64,000 nucleotides of DNA from contig NC_088958.1 of NCBI RefSeq assembly GCF_010111755.1, forward strand, positions 310,001-374,000, written 5' to 3'. Position numbers and translations under genes: made by a program. Shown here piece after piece: positions 9,082 through 16,991 of the stretch (the stretch's first letter is position 1; each line of letters begins with the position of its first letter). The DNA is from Nakaseomyces glabratus. Taxonomy: Eukaryota > Ascomycota > Saccharomycetes > Saccharomycetales > Saccharomycetaceae. The notes under the pieces are model-generated. The model was not told the origin of the DNA and made no database searches. It was given only the letters and a program-made list of their open reading frames with translations.

Positions 9082-10752
9082 TCAATGCTTGGTATCCAAA
9101 CCCACCTTGTCGTAGTGATGGTGAATAATATTATTGACAGAGTTTGAATCGTGGTAATCATTGATAATTTCAATGTTAGACTCATTGACATCAATATCAT
9201 CCTCACTTTCTTCTTCCTCTACAGCATGGAATTCCTTCTTACCCTTGAACTCCCAATATGCAATGGCATATACAGTGTAGCCCACAATTACTACCGACAC
9301 ATAGTTCATATTATCCTTTGATACTGGTAGTACTGGTGGGAATGAGAAGAACACTATAGCAAATAGTGTCCATCCTAACAGGACAATGTTTGAAAATAGA
9401 CCGAATTTCCCTAGCCAGAATGGTCCTTGCCTTATTTGACGCTTACGCATTAGAAGGCAAATGACTGGTATGATATATGATAATAGTAAGAAGGCGATGC
9501 AACCTGTGATCAATGAGTTGAAAGCAGTAGTGGAGGCTAAATACAAAACACCAATAAGGGCAATCAAAGCTGAAGACATTAAGTGGGCATTTAAAGGTAC
9601 ACCAGCGTTAGGGTTAACTTGAGACCAATACTTGGAGTAAGGTAGACCATTGTCTCTAGCAAATGACCAACCTAATCTTGCTTGCCATGTGTGACAGGCA
9701 ATGATACAACCAAATGATGTTATTAGCACTAGACACCCCAAAACAATGGCTCCAGCTTTACTGTTGGTGGCTTGTTCATAGATATTTAGGATTGGAGCAC
9801 CTGTATTAGAGGCTAATAGCGCATCCAAATCACGAATGGAGAAGAACATGGCAATGACATAGCAAAACGATGTCAAGAAGCCGATGGCAATTGTACCCAT
9901 AATAGCAATTGGTATCACTCTTTCTGGTTTCTCAACTTCAAAGGCCATATGAGTAGCACAGTCCAAGCAAGAGAAAGACCAAGCAGGGTTAATTAAACCA
10001 ACAATAAACGCTATGACACTATTCTTCCAGCCAGTTTCGTTATAAAATGTTGCAAATACGAACTTGGCATCGTTGAATTTACCTGATGAGCAAGCAAGAA
10101 CTGTAACTGTAATGACAAAAAAGGATGTCAAGGAAATGTATAGCGAAGATGCGGAAATTAGAGGTAAAGATTTACCATAACAATTAAACAACATCAAGAA
10201 TAGATGCAATAGTTCAAAACAGACAAAAATATGCCATCTCTTTGGTGTGAATTCTGGGTGAGTTAGCACGTACATACCAACTAATTCAGTAGCAGCAGAC
10301 AAGGTAGTAGAAGCACTTGTAAATAATGAACCAGCATATGCAAATGAACCACATAAGTAAGCTGCAAATCTTTTGTGTTTTGTTGGGGCCAATTTCAATG
10401 ACCACCAGAATTGGCCACCAGCATGCGGGTATGCAGAGGACAATTCACCAAGGGACACACCAATACAAACTGATATCAATGCAATGATTATAATACCATA
10501 GACGATCATCATAGGCCCACCGGAGTTGATACCAGTAACCATAGATGCAGAAATACCGAACCATGAGTTTGTTAAGCCAAAACCAACACCAAGGATTGAC
10601 CAAAGAGAGAAGGATTTCCTCAAGTGGACTTCGCCGTCTATTGATTGCTCTTGTTCTATTATTTTTTTACCATTTTTGGCTTCAAATTGGCCATCAAGAA
10701 TAGAATCCTGTTGACTTGTTATAGAAGTCCGCTCAATATCTCGAGGTGACAT
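9082..10752 (-). CDS. HNM1: Choline/ethanolamine permease
   Basis: 556 residues (S. cerevisiae Hnm1, YGL077C, is 563). An amino-acid/polyamine/organocation-family transporter with about 12 membrane spans. The first domain starts at RKSFSLWSILGVGFGLTNSW, followed by GGPMMIVYG. The loop around SCLDCATHMAFEVEKPERVIP is the conserved helix-3/loop signature of this transporter subgroup. The cytosolic N-terminus (about 1-45) and acidic C-terminus flank the core. It imports choline, ethanolamine and related nitrogen bases across the plasma membrane for CDP-choline phospholipid synthesis. Three CATGTGAA elements 420-520 bp upstream suggest Ino2/Ino4 control, as in S. cerevisiae. Confidence 0.95.
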   Translation of the reverse strand: MSPRDIERTSITSQQDSILDGQFEAKNGKKIIEQEQSIDGEVHLRKSFSLWSILGVGFGLTNSWFGISASMVTGINSGGPMMIVYGIIIIALISVCIGVSLGELSSAYPHAGGQFWWSLKLAPTKHKRFAAYLCGSFAYAGSLFTSASTTLSAATELVGMYVLTHPEFTPKRWHIFVCFELLHLFLMLFNCYGKSLPLISASSLYISLTSFFVITVTVLACSSGKFNDAKFVFATFYNETGWKNSVIAFIVGLINPAWSFSCLDCATHMAFEVEKPERVIPIAIMGTIAIGFLTSFCYVIAMFFSIRDLDALLASNTGAPILNIYEQATNSKAGAIVLGCLVLITSFGCIIACHTWQARLGWSFARDNGLPYSKYWSQVNPNAGVPLNAHLMSSALIALIGVLYLASTTAFNSLITGCIAFLLLSYIIPVICLLMRKRQIRQGPFWLGKFGLFSNIVLLGWTLFAIVFFSFPPVLPVSKDNMNYVSVVIVGYTVYAIAYWEFKGKKEFHAVEEEESEDDIDVNESNIEIINDYHDSNSVNNIIHHHYDKVGLDTKH

Positions 10753-11339
10753 ATTCTTTATATTTCTTCGGTATTATAGAAAGAAGTTCAATGTAGCAGT
10801 TATTCTATGGATTGAAATTTAATGAAGTCTAAAAAAAATCACGATAGTTTATCTCTTTTGTTCTACCTTGATGTATTGACTTGTTTATATAAAAAAAACT
10901 CTCCAGAAAGTCAATATACACTTGTTAGACTAGAAATGCATTTAATCAAATAAATGGCACAGCATATAAGAAGTTTGTCACTAACGCAACTCTTCGGTCT
11001 TCCTTGATAAATACCGGTGTCTGAAGTTTCTCAGAAACAGGTTTCTCAGTTAGAAGAAACTCGTGGAATTTTGTTGAGATAACTGCTAGTGATAACAGGC
11101 TCGATTCGGTAACGATGATCCTAATTCCGTCTCGAAATGCAAGCTGTGTCATTACATATATTTTTCAAGATTAGCATGTGAAGAGGTTAAGTATATGACC
11201 ATGTGAATATGATGATCGTTGCTATCATTGGTTTCACGAAATTGATACAACCATAGCCCATGTGAAATATAGTTTTTCGTTTCTACTTCAATTTGCAAGA
11301 ATTCGAATAGCATATTCAACTACCATTCCTTTGTCTTTA
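10753..11339. other. HNM1 upstream region; no RPL7A exon
   Basis: In S. cerevisiae, RPL7A (YGL076C) lies between HNM1 and MPS2. Here I find no minus-strand frame encoding the roughly 630-nt last exon of an uL30 (Rpl7) protein. The stretch holds the HNM1 promoter, including T-rich and A-rich tracts near 10830-10910, and the UASINO-like elements. The open frame at 10946-11152 shows no resemblance to Rpl7. Confidence 0.65.
11175..11268. promoter_or_regulatory. Three UASINO-like elements upstream of HNM1
   Basis: CATGTGAAGA at 11175-11184, CATGTGAATA at 11200-11209 and CATGTGAAAT at 11259-11268. The last matches the ten-base Ino2/Ino4 consensus (CATGTGAAAT) exactly; the first two keep CATGTGAA. 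The cluster is upstream of HNM1, a known inositol/choline-responsive gene in S. cerevisiae. Confidence 0.7.
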
Positions 11340-11446
11340 TTTTAATAAAAGTCAGTCGAAAGATGGTGATAAGTTTACGACAGCATTGTACGTTGTACTA
11401 GTCGAGTATTGTATATTGGGATACAAAAGGTCTTCATCATTTAAAA
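11340..11446 (-). ncRNA. SNR39: Box C/D snoRNA, snR39/snR59-like (predicted 25S A807 guide), without host gene
   Basis: On the minus strand, box C ATGATGA (11440-11434) and box D CTGA (11355-11352) are 89 nt apart inclusive. TTTTAA at 11446-11441 can pair with TTAAAA at 11345-11340 as a terminal stem. Just upstream of box D is a 13-nt antisense match (CGAAAGATGGTGA on the plus strand, 11357-11369) to 25S rRNA as I recall it. The fifth nucleotide from box D pairs with A807, the site guided in S. cerevisiae by snR39 and snR59, which lie in introns of RPL7A and RPL7B. This copy sits at the RPL7A position and on the expected strand, but no host exons are present. It must come from its own transcript or share one with the upstream snoRNA. 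Confidence 0.85.
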
Positions 11447-11715
11447 CAAAAAAACAATGGATAGTTGAATATGTTTTGTTTTTTAAAACATCATGAGATC
11501 AACACCTTTACCACAACAGTATCCATACTATATGCAAAAAAGGAATTGATCTCTATTCTATAGGCACATCGCATACAAATGCGTGGATATTCTCTTCGCA
11601 CTCCAGTCCAAAGAAGATAAATAAGTAATATCAAATTTTAGCATATCTCATTTGTTCGAGCTGCTTTTATACTTTTTTTTTTTTTGATGAAAAAAAATTT
11701 TCTCGCATGCTGAAG

Positions 11716-11751
11716 CTCATCTCAGCAATAGAACAGAGTACAGTTAGGGCT
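11716..11751 (-). promoter_or_regulatory. Candidate snR39 promoter: Tbf1 site and PAC-like element
   Basis: TTAGGGCT at 11744-11751 is the exact complement of a Tbf1 site (ARCCCTAA), the factor that marks many snoRNA promoters in this yeast group. CTCATCTC at 11716-11723 is one base from a reverse PAC element. A 13-T run (11673-11685) and an A/T-rich RRPE-like block (11690-11703) follow on the snoRNA side. The cluster is 230-305 bp upstream of the snR39-like gene. Confidence 0.55.
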
Positions 11752-11871
11752 TTTTCCCTGTCCGGATAGCAACTGTCAGAAGCATTCACAGTTCAAGTAT
11801 CTTGCTGTTTCGATCTTGTTCTTTCAACAGTTTACAGCTTATTTACTATTACAATATATAATGGAAAGGTG

Positions 11872-11983
11872 AATTGGATCAGTCCCGAAAGATGGTGTAT
11901 TTTAAGTAGACAACATCGTGTTAAAAACACTAGTCACTTTATAAAGCTGTCGAAAAATCGACTGTTTGTCATCACTTTCAATT
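11872..11983 (-). ncRNA. SNR39B: Box C/D snoRNA, snR39b-like (predicted 25S G805 guide)
   Basis: On the minus strand, box C GTGATGA (11975-11969) and box D CTGA (11882-11879) are 97 nt apart inclusive. A 5-bp terminal stem, AATTG (11983-11979) with CAATT (11876-11872), brackets them. Upstream of box D is a 14-nt match to 25S rRNA (CCCGAAAGATGGTG on the plus strand, 11884-11897). The +5 rule places methylation on G805, the snR39b target in S. cerevisiae. A small hairpin (GTCGA, four T, TCGAC) follows box C. In S. cerevisiae snR39b is a free-standing gene just upstream of RPL7A on the MPS2 side, as here. Box D is followed directly by the stem, so the mature ends are well constrained. Confidence 0.88.
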
Positions 11984-12287
11984 TCTTTCCTCTTTAAGAG
12001 TTTTACTATCAACAAAAACCGATCAGCCTAAGTTTAGCGTATAAGTGTACTCACGTATACATTCAAACTTCATTCTCGATTGCAGTTTGATTACATCAGC
12101 TCTTTCTATTTAAGTTTTATTTCTTTTACATTACTGTGAACAAAAGCAGAAACTCTATAGCAATTCATAAATTGTAGTTTTTAACTCGATGCCCTTTATA
12201 TACTTTTTTTTTCTCATTCTTGTTCTTCTAGCATTCAAATCGTGAGGTATGCTGGCTGATCAAAGTAGGGTTCAGTCAATGGTCATA
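11984..12287. other. Intergenic between MPS2 3' end and snR39b
   Basis: About 300 bp containing the presumed snR39b promoter. There is a TCACGTA element near 12050 and a GTAGGGTT (one mismatch to a Tbf1 site) near 12265, next to the MPS2 stop. No open frame of note. Confidence 0.4.
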
Positions 12288-13358
12288 TTAATGTATACCA
12301 AAGACTTTGTCATAGGCATCGGACTCCAAGAATTTCGCAGAATCATTTGAGAAGACGTCCCTGAAATACCACGCCAGCCTGCTGGCAAGGTTGTTCCTTT
12401 CCCACCAGGGGAGAGCCATTGTTGCATCGCCGATATCTTCTTTTGTAATAAGGGATCGTATCACAAATATGAACAGCAAAAATGGGATAACATAGGCTAT
12501 AGCTCCATTGAAAGTATTATTTTTGCTCTTGTTATCATGCACTCTAGTTTCTCTCTTAAGTTGTGGGTCAAATTGGATCTGTTCTTGCAAAATTCTGATT
12601 AGCCGGTTCTGTTCTTGTAGCCTACTCTTCAATTCGCCAATCACTACATCATGTTTTATGGCAGTGCCATTGTTCCCTCCATGTATATGTCTTTGTTCAT
12701 ATTCTTCCGACAATAAGTCATATTTCTCCTTCAATTTGGATATGGTTGATCTCAGCTCTGTTAAGTTGCGTTCATTATTCATAATTGTCTTCTCTTTATC
12801 TTCTAATTCTCTTTTCATAGATTCTAATTGCAATTCTAGACTCTTATATTTCCTATTGATACGCCTTGGAGTTTCTGGTTCCTCTTGTGGTTTTAAGTTT
12901 CGCAAAAGATCAACCTTTATCGGACTACCGAGGCTATCCGCTTTACTTCTAGGAGACGATTTGACATCAGCTTTCACTTCCAGGGCACTTATGAAACTTG
13001 CAGGAAACCCATCACAATCCTCAAATATTTTGTTGATAACGGTTGAAAAATTATTACCTGTTAGTTTATTCAGCATATCAGAGAAGGATTCCTTGTAGAT
13101 CTTGTAGTATGGAGTCTCCTTCGCAAATGCATCGATAAGATCCATATGCAACTTTGGTAAAAGCGGCAGCTTCAATCTGTTCTTGAACCGGGTCATATGA
13201 AAGTCGGTTTTATTGGTATTAACAGTATCCTTTATGACCTGTTCACACTGTGTGATAAAAGATGGCATCTGTTTGGCGTAGATGAAGCCATCGCGGTCGC
13301 GATCTACCTGCAACCACACGCGTTCAAACAATAGCTCTGGAACATCTACCTCAGACAT
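12288..13358 (-). CDS. MPS2: Spindle pole body insertion protein Mps2
   Basis: 356 residues (S. cerevisiae Mps2, YGL075C, 387). The conserved N-terminus VPELLFERVWLQVDRDRDGFI and following helical domain is the Mps2/Csm4 signature. A coiled coil spans about residues 165-260, then a single membrane span at about 286-301 (AIAYVIPFLLFIFVIR), then a short lumenal C-terminus with LPWWERNNLASRLAWYFRD. It anchors the duplicating spindle pole body in the nuclear envelope with Bbp1 and Ndc1. Position next to HSF1 favours MPS2 over its paralogue CSM4 (YPL200W). Confidence 0.93.
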   Translation of the reverse strand: MSEVDVPELLFERVWLQVDRDRDGFIYAKQMPSFITQCEQVIKDTVNTNKTDFHMTRFKNRLKLPLLPKLHMDLIDAFAKETPYYKIYKESFSDMLNKLTGNNFSTVINKIFEDCDGFPASFISALEVKADVKSSPRSKADSLGSPIKVDLLRNLKPQEEPETPRRINRKYKSLELQLESMKRELEDKEKTIMNNERNLTELRSTISKLKEKYDLLSEEYEQRHIHGGNNGTAIKHDVVIGELKSRLQEQNRLIRILQEQIQFDPQLKRETRVHDNKSKNNTFNGAIAYVIPFLLFIFVIRSLITKEDIGDATMALPWWERNNLASRLAWYFRDVFSNDSAKFLESDAYDKVFGIH

Positions 13359-13859
13359 TTGGCCAAATTGTGTATATCTTGTTTATCTACAGCACCGTAA
13401 ATTGAGTTAGTATCTTTCACGTACATGCAGGGAAACCTTTGAGATGTATACCTCAACGCTTACAGTATTGCATTGTCCTTATAAGATACAGTCCTGTTTG
13501 TTTTCTAAAACGAGGGCAGCTCGTTGGAATTTTTTGCTTCCGTACGAATAAGTAATAGCGATGAGGAAATAAGAGTTCGAAGAGGTTCCATCTTCAAGGA
13601 AGTATGAGAAGAGCCATTACTCATATACCAGTAATTTGACACTGACAATCTTTTTAGAAATTGTACAAGGTGAAAAATATTGAGTTGCAGACATACTAAG
13701 TATTCTGTCTGAACAAAAGAGCGGACCCCCATAGTTTCCCGGACTTAAGATAGAGGAAAGTACGACAGGAATTGTTGAATTTGTGAAATTATTAGAGCAA
13801 TATAGTACTGGAGAGATACGTTTTATATCAATTGAATTGGATTACAACGTTTATCAAGG
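13359..13859. other. Divergent promoter MPS2 / HSF1
   Basis: 500 bp between divergent genes. No perfect heat shock element was seen for HSF1 itself, and the 75-codon minus frame inside is not credible as a gene. Confidence 0.45.
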
Positions 13860-15980
13860 ATGAGCGAACATAATAACGAGAATCTGAATTTACATGAAGG
13901 ATTGAATCTTGATGATGACGACCTGGAGAATATGTTGAAGAACCCAAATCTATTTACGACTTCACCAGGAATAGATGTTGAGAGCATTCCAAGTGCCACA
14001 AATCAGAACTCTGTAAATGGCCAGGATGATAAGAGTGGTATAAAAAGCCAAAATAGCGACACAAATGAAGTCATTGAGGATATTGTCAACCCTTCCATAG
14101 ATCCGTATGTCTCTACACCGCATAACGATGAAATGGCTTCTCCAGAAGACGATATAGATAGTATAAACAACAAAGATAGCAACAAGCTTATGACATCGTT
14201 GGTGAGACAGAACTACGGGCCTCATCTTGGTAGGGACAATGCGGACATTAACAGTTCCAATTTTAGGTCGCACTATCAAAACTTATTTGATGATAACTAC
14301 TTAAAGACGGATATGGGCTCACCAGTTAATAAGAACAAGCGTAAGAGAGAAGATGATGATGATGACCAGCTTTACAGCTCACAGATTCTCCGAGGACCAT
14401 TATCTCCAGGTGGCAATGCACACAAGGTGGATAACCGATTAATGTCGTATGGTAGTAATAACCTTAATAGTCGGCAGCAAACGCCTGGGATGGAAAATAC
14501 TCCATCAGTATTAAACCGTCGTTTTCAGAATAAAACCAGACCTGCGTTTGTGAACAAAGTTTGGAGTATGATTAATGATCCAGTAAATTCACATCTAATA
14601 CAATGGTCTGAAGATGGACTGTCCTTGATTGTGGTAAATAGGGAAAAGTTTGTGCATGAGATCCTCCCGAAATATTTTAAACATTCCAATTTTGCCTCCT
14701 TTGTGAGGCAATTGAATATGTACGGATGGCATAAAGTCCAGGATGTGAAATCAGGTTCTATCCAAAGTAGCTCAGATGACAGATGGCAGTTTGAAAATGA
14801 GTTTTTTGTTAGAGGTAGAGAGGATCTATTAAACCGGATAGTAAGGCAAAAGGGCACATCCGCCAACGCAACGCCTGGGACACAATCCAATATGAAGTAT
14901 GGCAATGGCAACCAGATACGTGGGCTTCCGAACGTGAATGGACAAACTTTGAGGTTGATGAATGAGGCCAATATGGGTAATACTATGGATATTACTGCTG
15001 TTCTTGGAGAACTAGAGCAAATCAAGTTTAATCAGATGGCTATCTCTAAAGATTTGATGCGCATAAACAAGGACAATGAGCTACTGTGGAAGGAGAACAT
15101 GATTGCCCGTGAGAGACACAGGACCCAGCAGCAGGCACTGGAGAAGATCTTTCGTTTCTTGAGAAATGTTGTTCCGCATGCGGACCAGAAATTGCTTATG
15201 GATGTTGCTGAGCCCGTTTCTAGTCGGATTGAGGAGGCGCAGGATATATCAGACGCACCCAGTGTGTCTTCAAAGAGCTTTGACTTTGATGACGGAAAAG
15301 AGGATAGGTCTAGGTACATACCACTACAGGATGAGGATGGCAAGCGTCCTTTGTATTTGTTAAAGAACCGAACTATGAGTGAGAACAGCAACAAGAGCAG
15401 TGGTGGTCGTTTAGCCTCTACACATAACGATAGCAGTGGTCGTATCTCAGAGATACCGTTTGAAGAAGACGATCTCAGTCCCCCTCGCCATGAAGTAACT
15501 GACGTGGGGCATATCTCAGGTCAAAAGAATGTAGCCATTGATAAGTTAAAAGCAGATCTACACGAACAAGAGGCACGGATCAAGTACTTGGAAGACATGG
15601 TAGAGAATAAAACCTTGGACTCGCATCTCAATGACTCGATGACAATGCCAATGATGCCCAGCCCATCAACAATGCTAATGCATGATATGGTTGAACCCTC
15701 AACGATAGCATTAGGTAAGGAGGCCACAGACACTAGCGAAGGGAAACACCATGGTCATGACCAACAAGGCCAAGTGCAAGGCCAGGACCAAGTGCAAGGC
15801 CAGGACCAAATGCATAGCCAGGACCAACAAAACGACATGAGTGCAATCGGTGGGTTATCCGAATTATCCCCCGGGCTGTCTCCGGGACTGTCCTCGGGCC
15901 TTTCGCCAGGGTTCGATATCGGTGACTACCTGAACTCATCGCAGAACCACATGACACCGATGTACGAGGATAAGAAGTAA
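13860..15980 (+). CDS. HSF1: Heat shock transcription factor Hsf1
   Basis: 706 residues (S. cerevisiae 833). The acidic/Asn-rich N-terminal activation region is followed by the HSF DNA-binding domain at about 225-333 (RPAFVNKVW, the FASFVRQLNMYGWHK recognition helix). The trimerisation heptad region is about 375-435. The short control element RPLYLLKNR near 494 corresponds to the CE2 motif that restrains activity in yeasts. The C-terminus has tandem GQDQVQ-type repeats (about 636-658) and LSPG repeats (about 666-688), then FDIGDYL. It is the essential activator of chaperone genes including SIS1, also in this window with a strong heat shock element. Order MPS2-HSF1-AFT1 matches YGL075C-073W-071W. 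Confidence 0.97.
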   Translation: MSEHNNENLNLHEGLNLDDDDLENMLKNPNLFTTSPGIDVESIPSATNQNSVNGQDDKSGIKSQNSDTNEVIEDIVNPSIDPYVSTPHNDEMASPEDDIDSINNKDSNKLMTSLVRQNYGPHLGRDNADINSSNFRSHYQNLFDDNYLKTDMGSPVNKNKRKREDDDDDQLYSSQILRGPLSPGGNAHKVDNRLMSYGSNNLNSRQQTPGMENTPSVLNRRFQNKTRPAFVNKVWSMINDPVNSHLIQWSEDGLSLIVVNREKFVHEILPKYFKHSNFASFVRQLNMYGWHKVQDVKSGSIQSSSDDRWQFENEFFVRGREDLLNRIVRQKGTSANATPGTQSNMKYGNGNQIRGLPNVNGQTLRLMNEANMGNTMDITAVLGELEQIKFNQMAISKDLMRINKDNELLWKENMIARERHRTQQQALEKIFRFLRNVVPHADQKLLMDVAEPVSSRIEEAQDISDAPSVSSKSFDFDDGKEDRSRYIPLQDEDGKRPLYLLKNRTMSENSNKSSGGRLASTHNDSSGRISEIPFEEDDLSPPRHEVTDVGHISGQKNVAIDKLKADLHEQEARIKYLEDMVENKTLDSHLNDSMTMPMMPSPSTMLMHDMVEPSTIALGKEATDTSEGKHHGHDQQGQVQGQDQVQGQDQMHSQDQQNDMSAIGGLSELSPGLSPGLSSGLSPGFDIGDYLNSSQNHMTPMYEDKK
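15765..15830 (+). repeat. 18-bp tandem repeats inside HSF1
   Basis: About 3.5 imperfect copies of a unit like CAAGGCCAGGACCAAGTG, encoding Q/G/D-rich repeats (QGQDQV). It lies in the C-terminal activation region and is likely length-variable between strains. Confidence 0.7.
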
Positions 15981-16991
15981 GCCTTATGTAGTTTAGTTAT
16001 ATATCAATAGCTTGTCCATAGGAACTACTCACATGACTTACGTGATCGCCAACGATATTTGAACAAAAGTGCACCCGAGAAATTGCCCGATTGAGATGAG
16101 ATGAGCTGCCGTTGTCCGTCAACTCTTGAAAATCAACTACTTTGGCACAACTTCAAACTAATTGGCAGGCCCTCCCACCGCCTATATTTGTTACCACTGT
16201 TGTGTGTGTGCCTGTCATTGCTATTACATCCCAGTTACGGGCCCTCGTTCCCTGCATGCGAACAAGGAAGGAAAAAGGCCAGGAAAAAAAAATTCAGAGC
16301 TCTTGTGAATTGTTCACTATCTTTAGGCCAAGCAGATAACGCTATATATATAGAACATATTGATTTGATATTAGAAAAATATAGTGGCGCAGGAACTTAT
16401 ACGTTGAAATTACTCCCCCCCGAGAGACGAGAGTTTGTTTTGTTTTTGAGCGAAGAGCGTTTTGTGGGTTATAGCGCTAGCGCGAGTTACTTATAAGGAA
16501 GGAAAAGTTAAGACGTTGTGAAAACTGAATTAAGACTGGGAAAAGGAAATTCTTACTCGAGTAGTGGTTTTCCTTTATAAGACAGCAGGCGAAGCGTAAA
16601 ACACTTTCAAAATACAGTTCATTACTTTAATCAGGAAGTTGTCCGGCGATAATTTAGCTTGATTTGTATAATAATAAAGGTATTATTTCTTACAAGTCTG
16701 GTTATTTTATCTCAAAGACCTTATATTCAGGGCAAGTTTAGGTTTATATTAGTTTTTTTTCAATTTGAAACAGAGAGCTGTTATTTTTATTTGTTTTATT
16801 TGCTATTATTTTGAAATTTGTTTTCGTGCTACTATTCCAACTTTTTAATACTGTTTTATTAATATTTTGTTGCAGAACAGAAATTTATTTGTTTTTTTTT
16901 ATTGTTAAGGCATATATCTCTTCGAAGAGGAAAGAAAATCAAGATATTACCTGCTTTTTTTTTGTGTTTCTTATTGAAATATTGAAATGCT
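15981..16991. other. Intergenic HSF1-AFT1, AFT1 promoter
   Basis: 1 kb. Contains a palindromic AGCGCTAGCGC near 16474 and several T-rich tracts, including runs near 16750 and 16890-16960 close to AFT1. An ATG-started 131-codon frame (16101-16496) looks unlike any protein I know and is rejected. No RNA gene was recognised. Confidence 0.5.

Noticed and set aside
10946..11152. 68-codon minus frame as a possible RPL7A remnant
   Set aside because: It shows none of the uL30 motifs (for example LRL, LIEPYVAYG-like, DDLIHEI-like).
16101..16496. 131-codon ATG-started frame upstream of AFT1
   Set aside because: Composition is arbitrary, it resembles no known family, it lies in the AFT1 promoter, and S. 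cerevisiae has only a dubious frame in this region.
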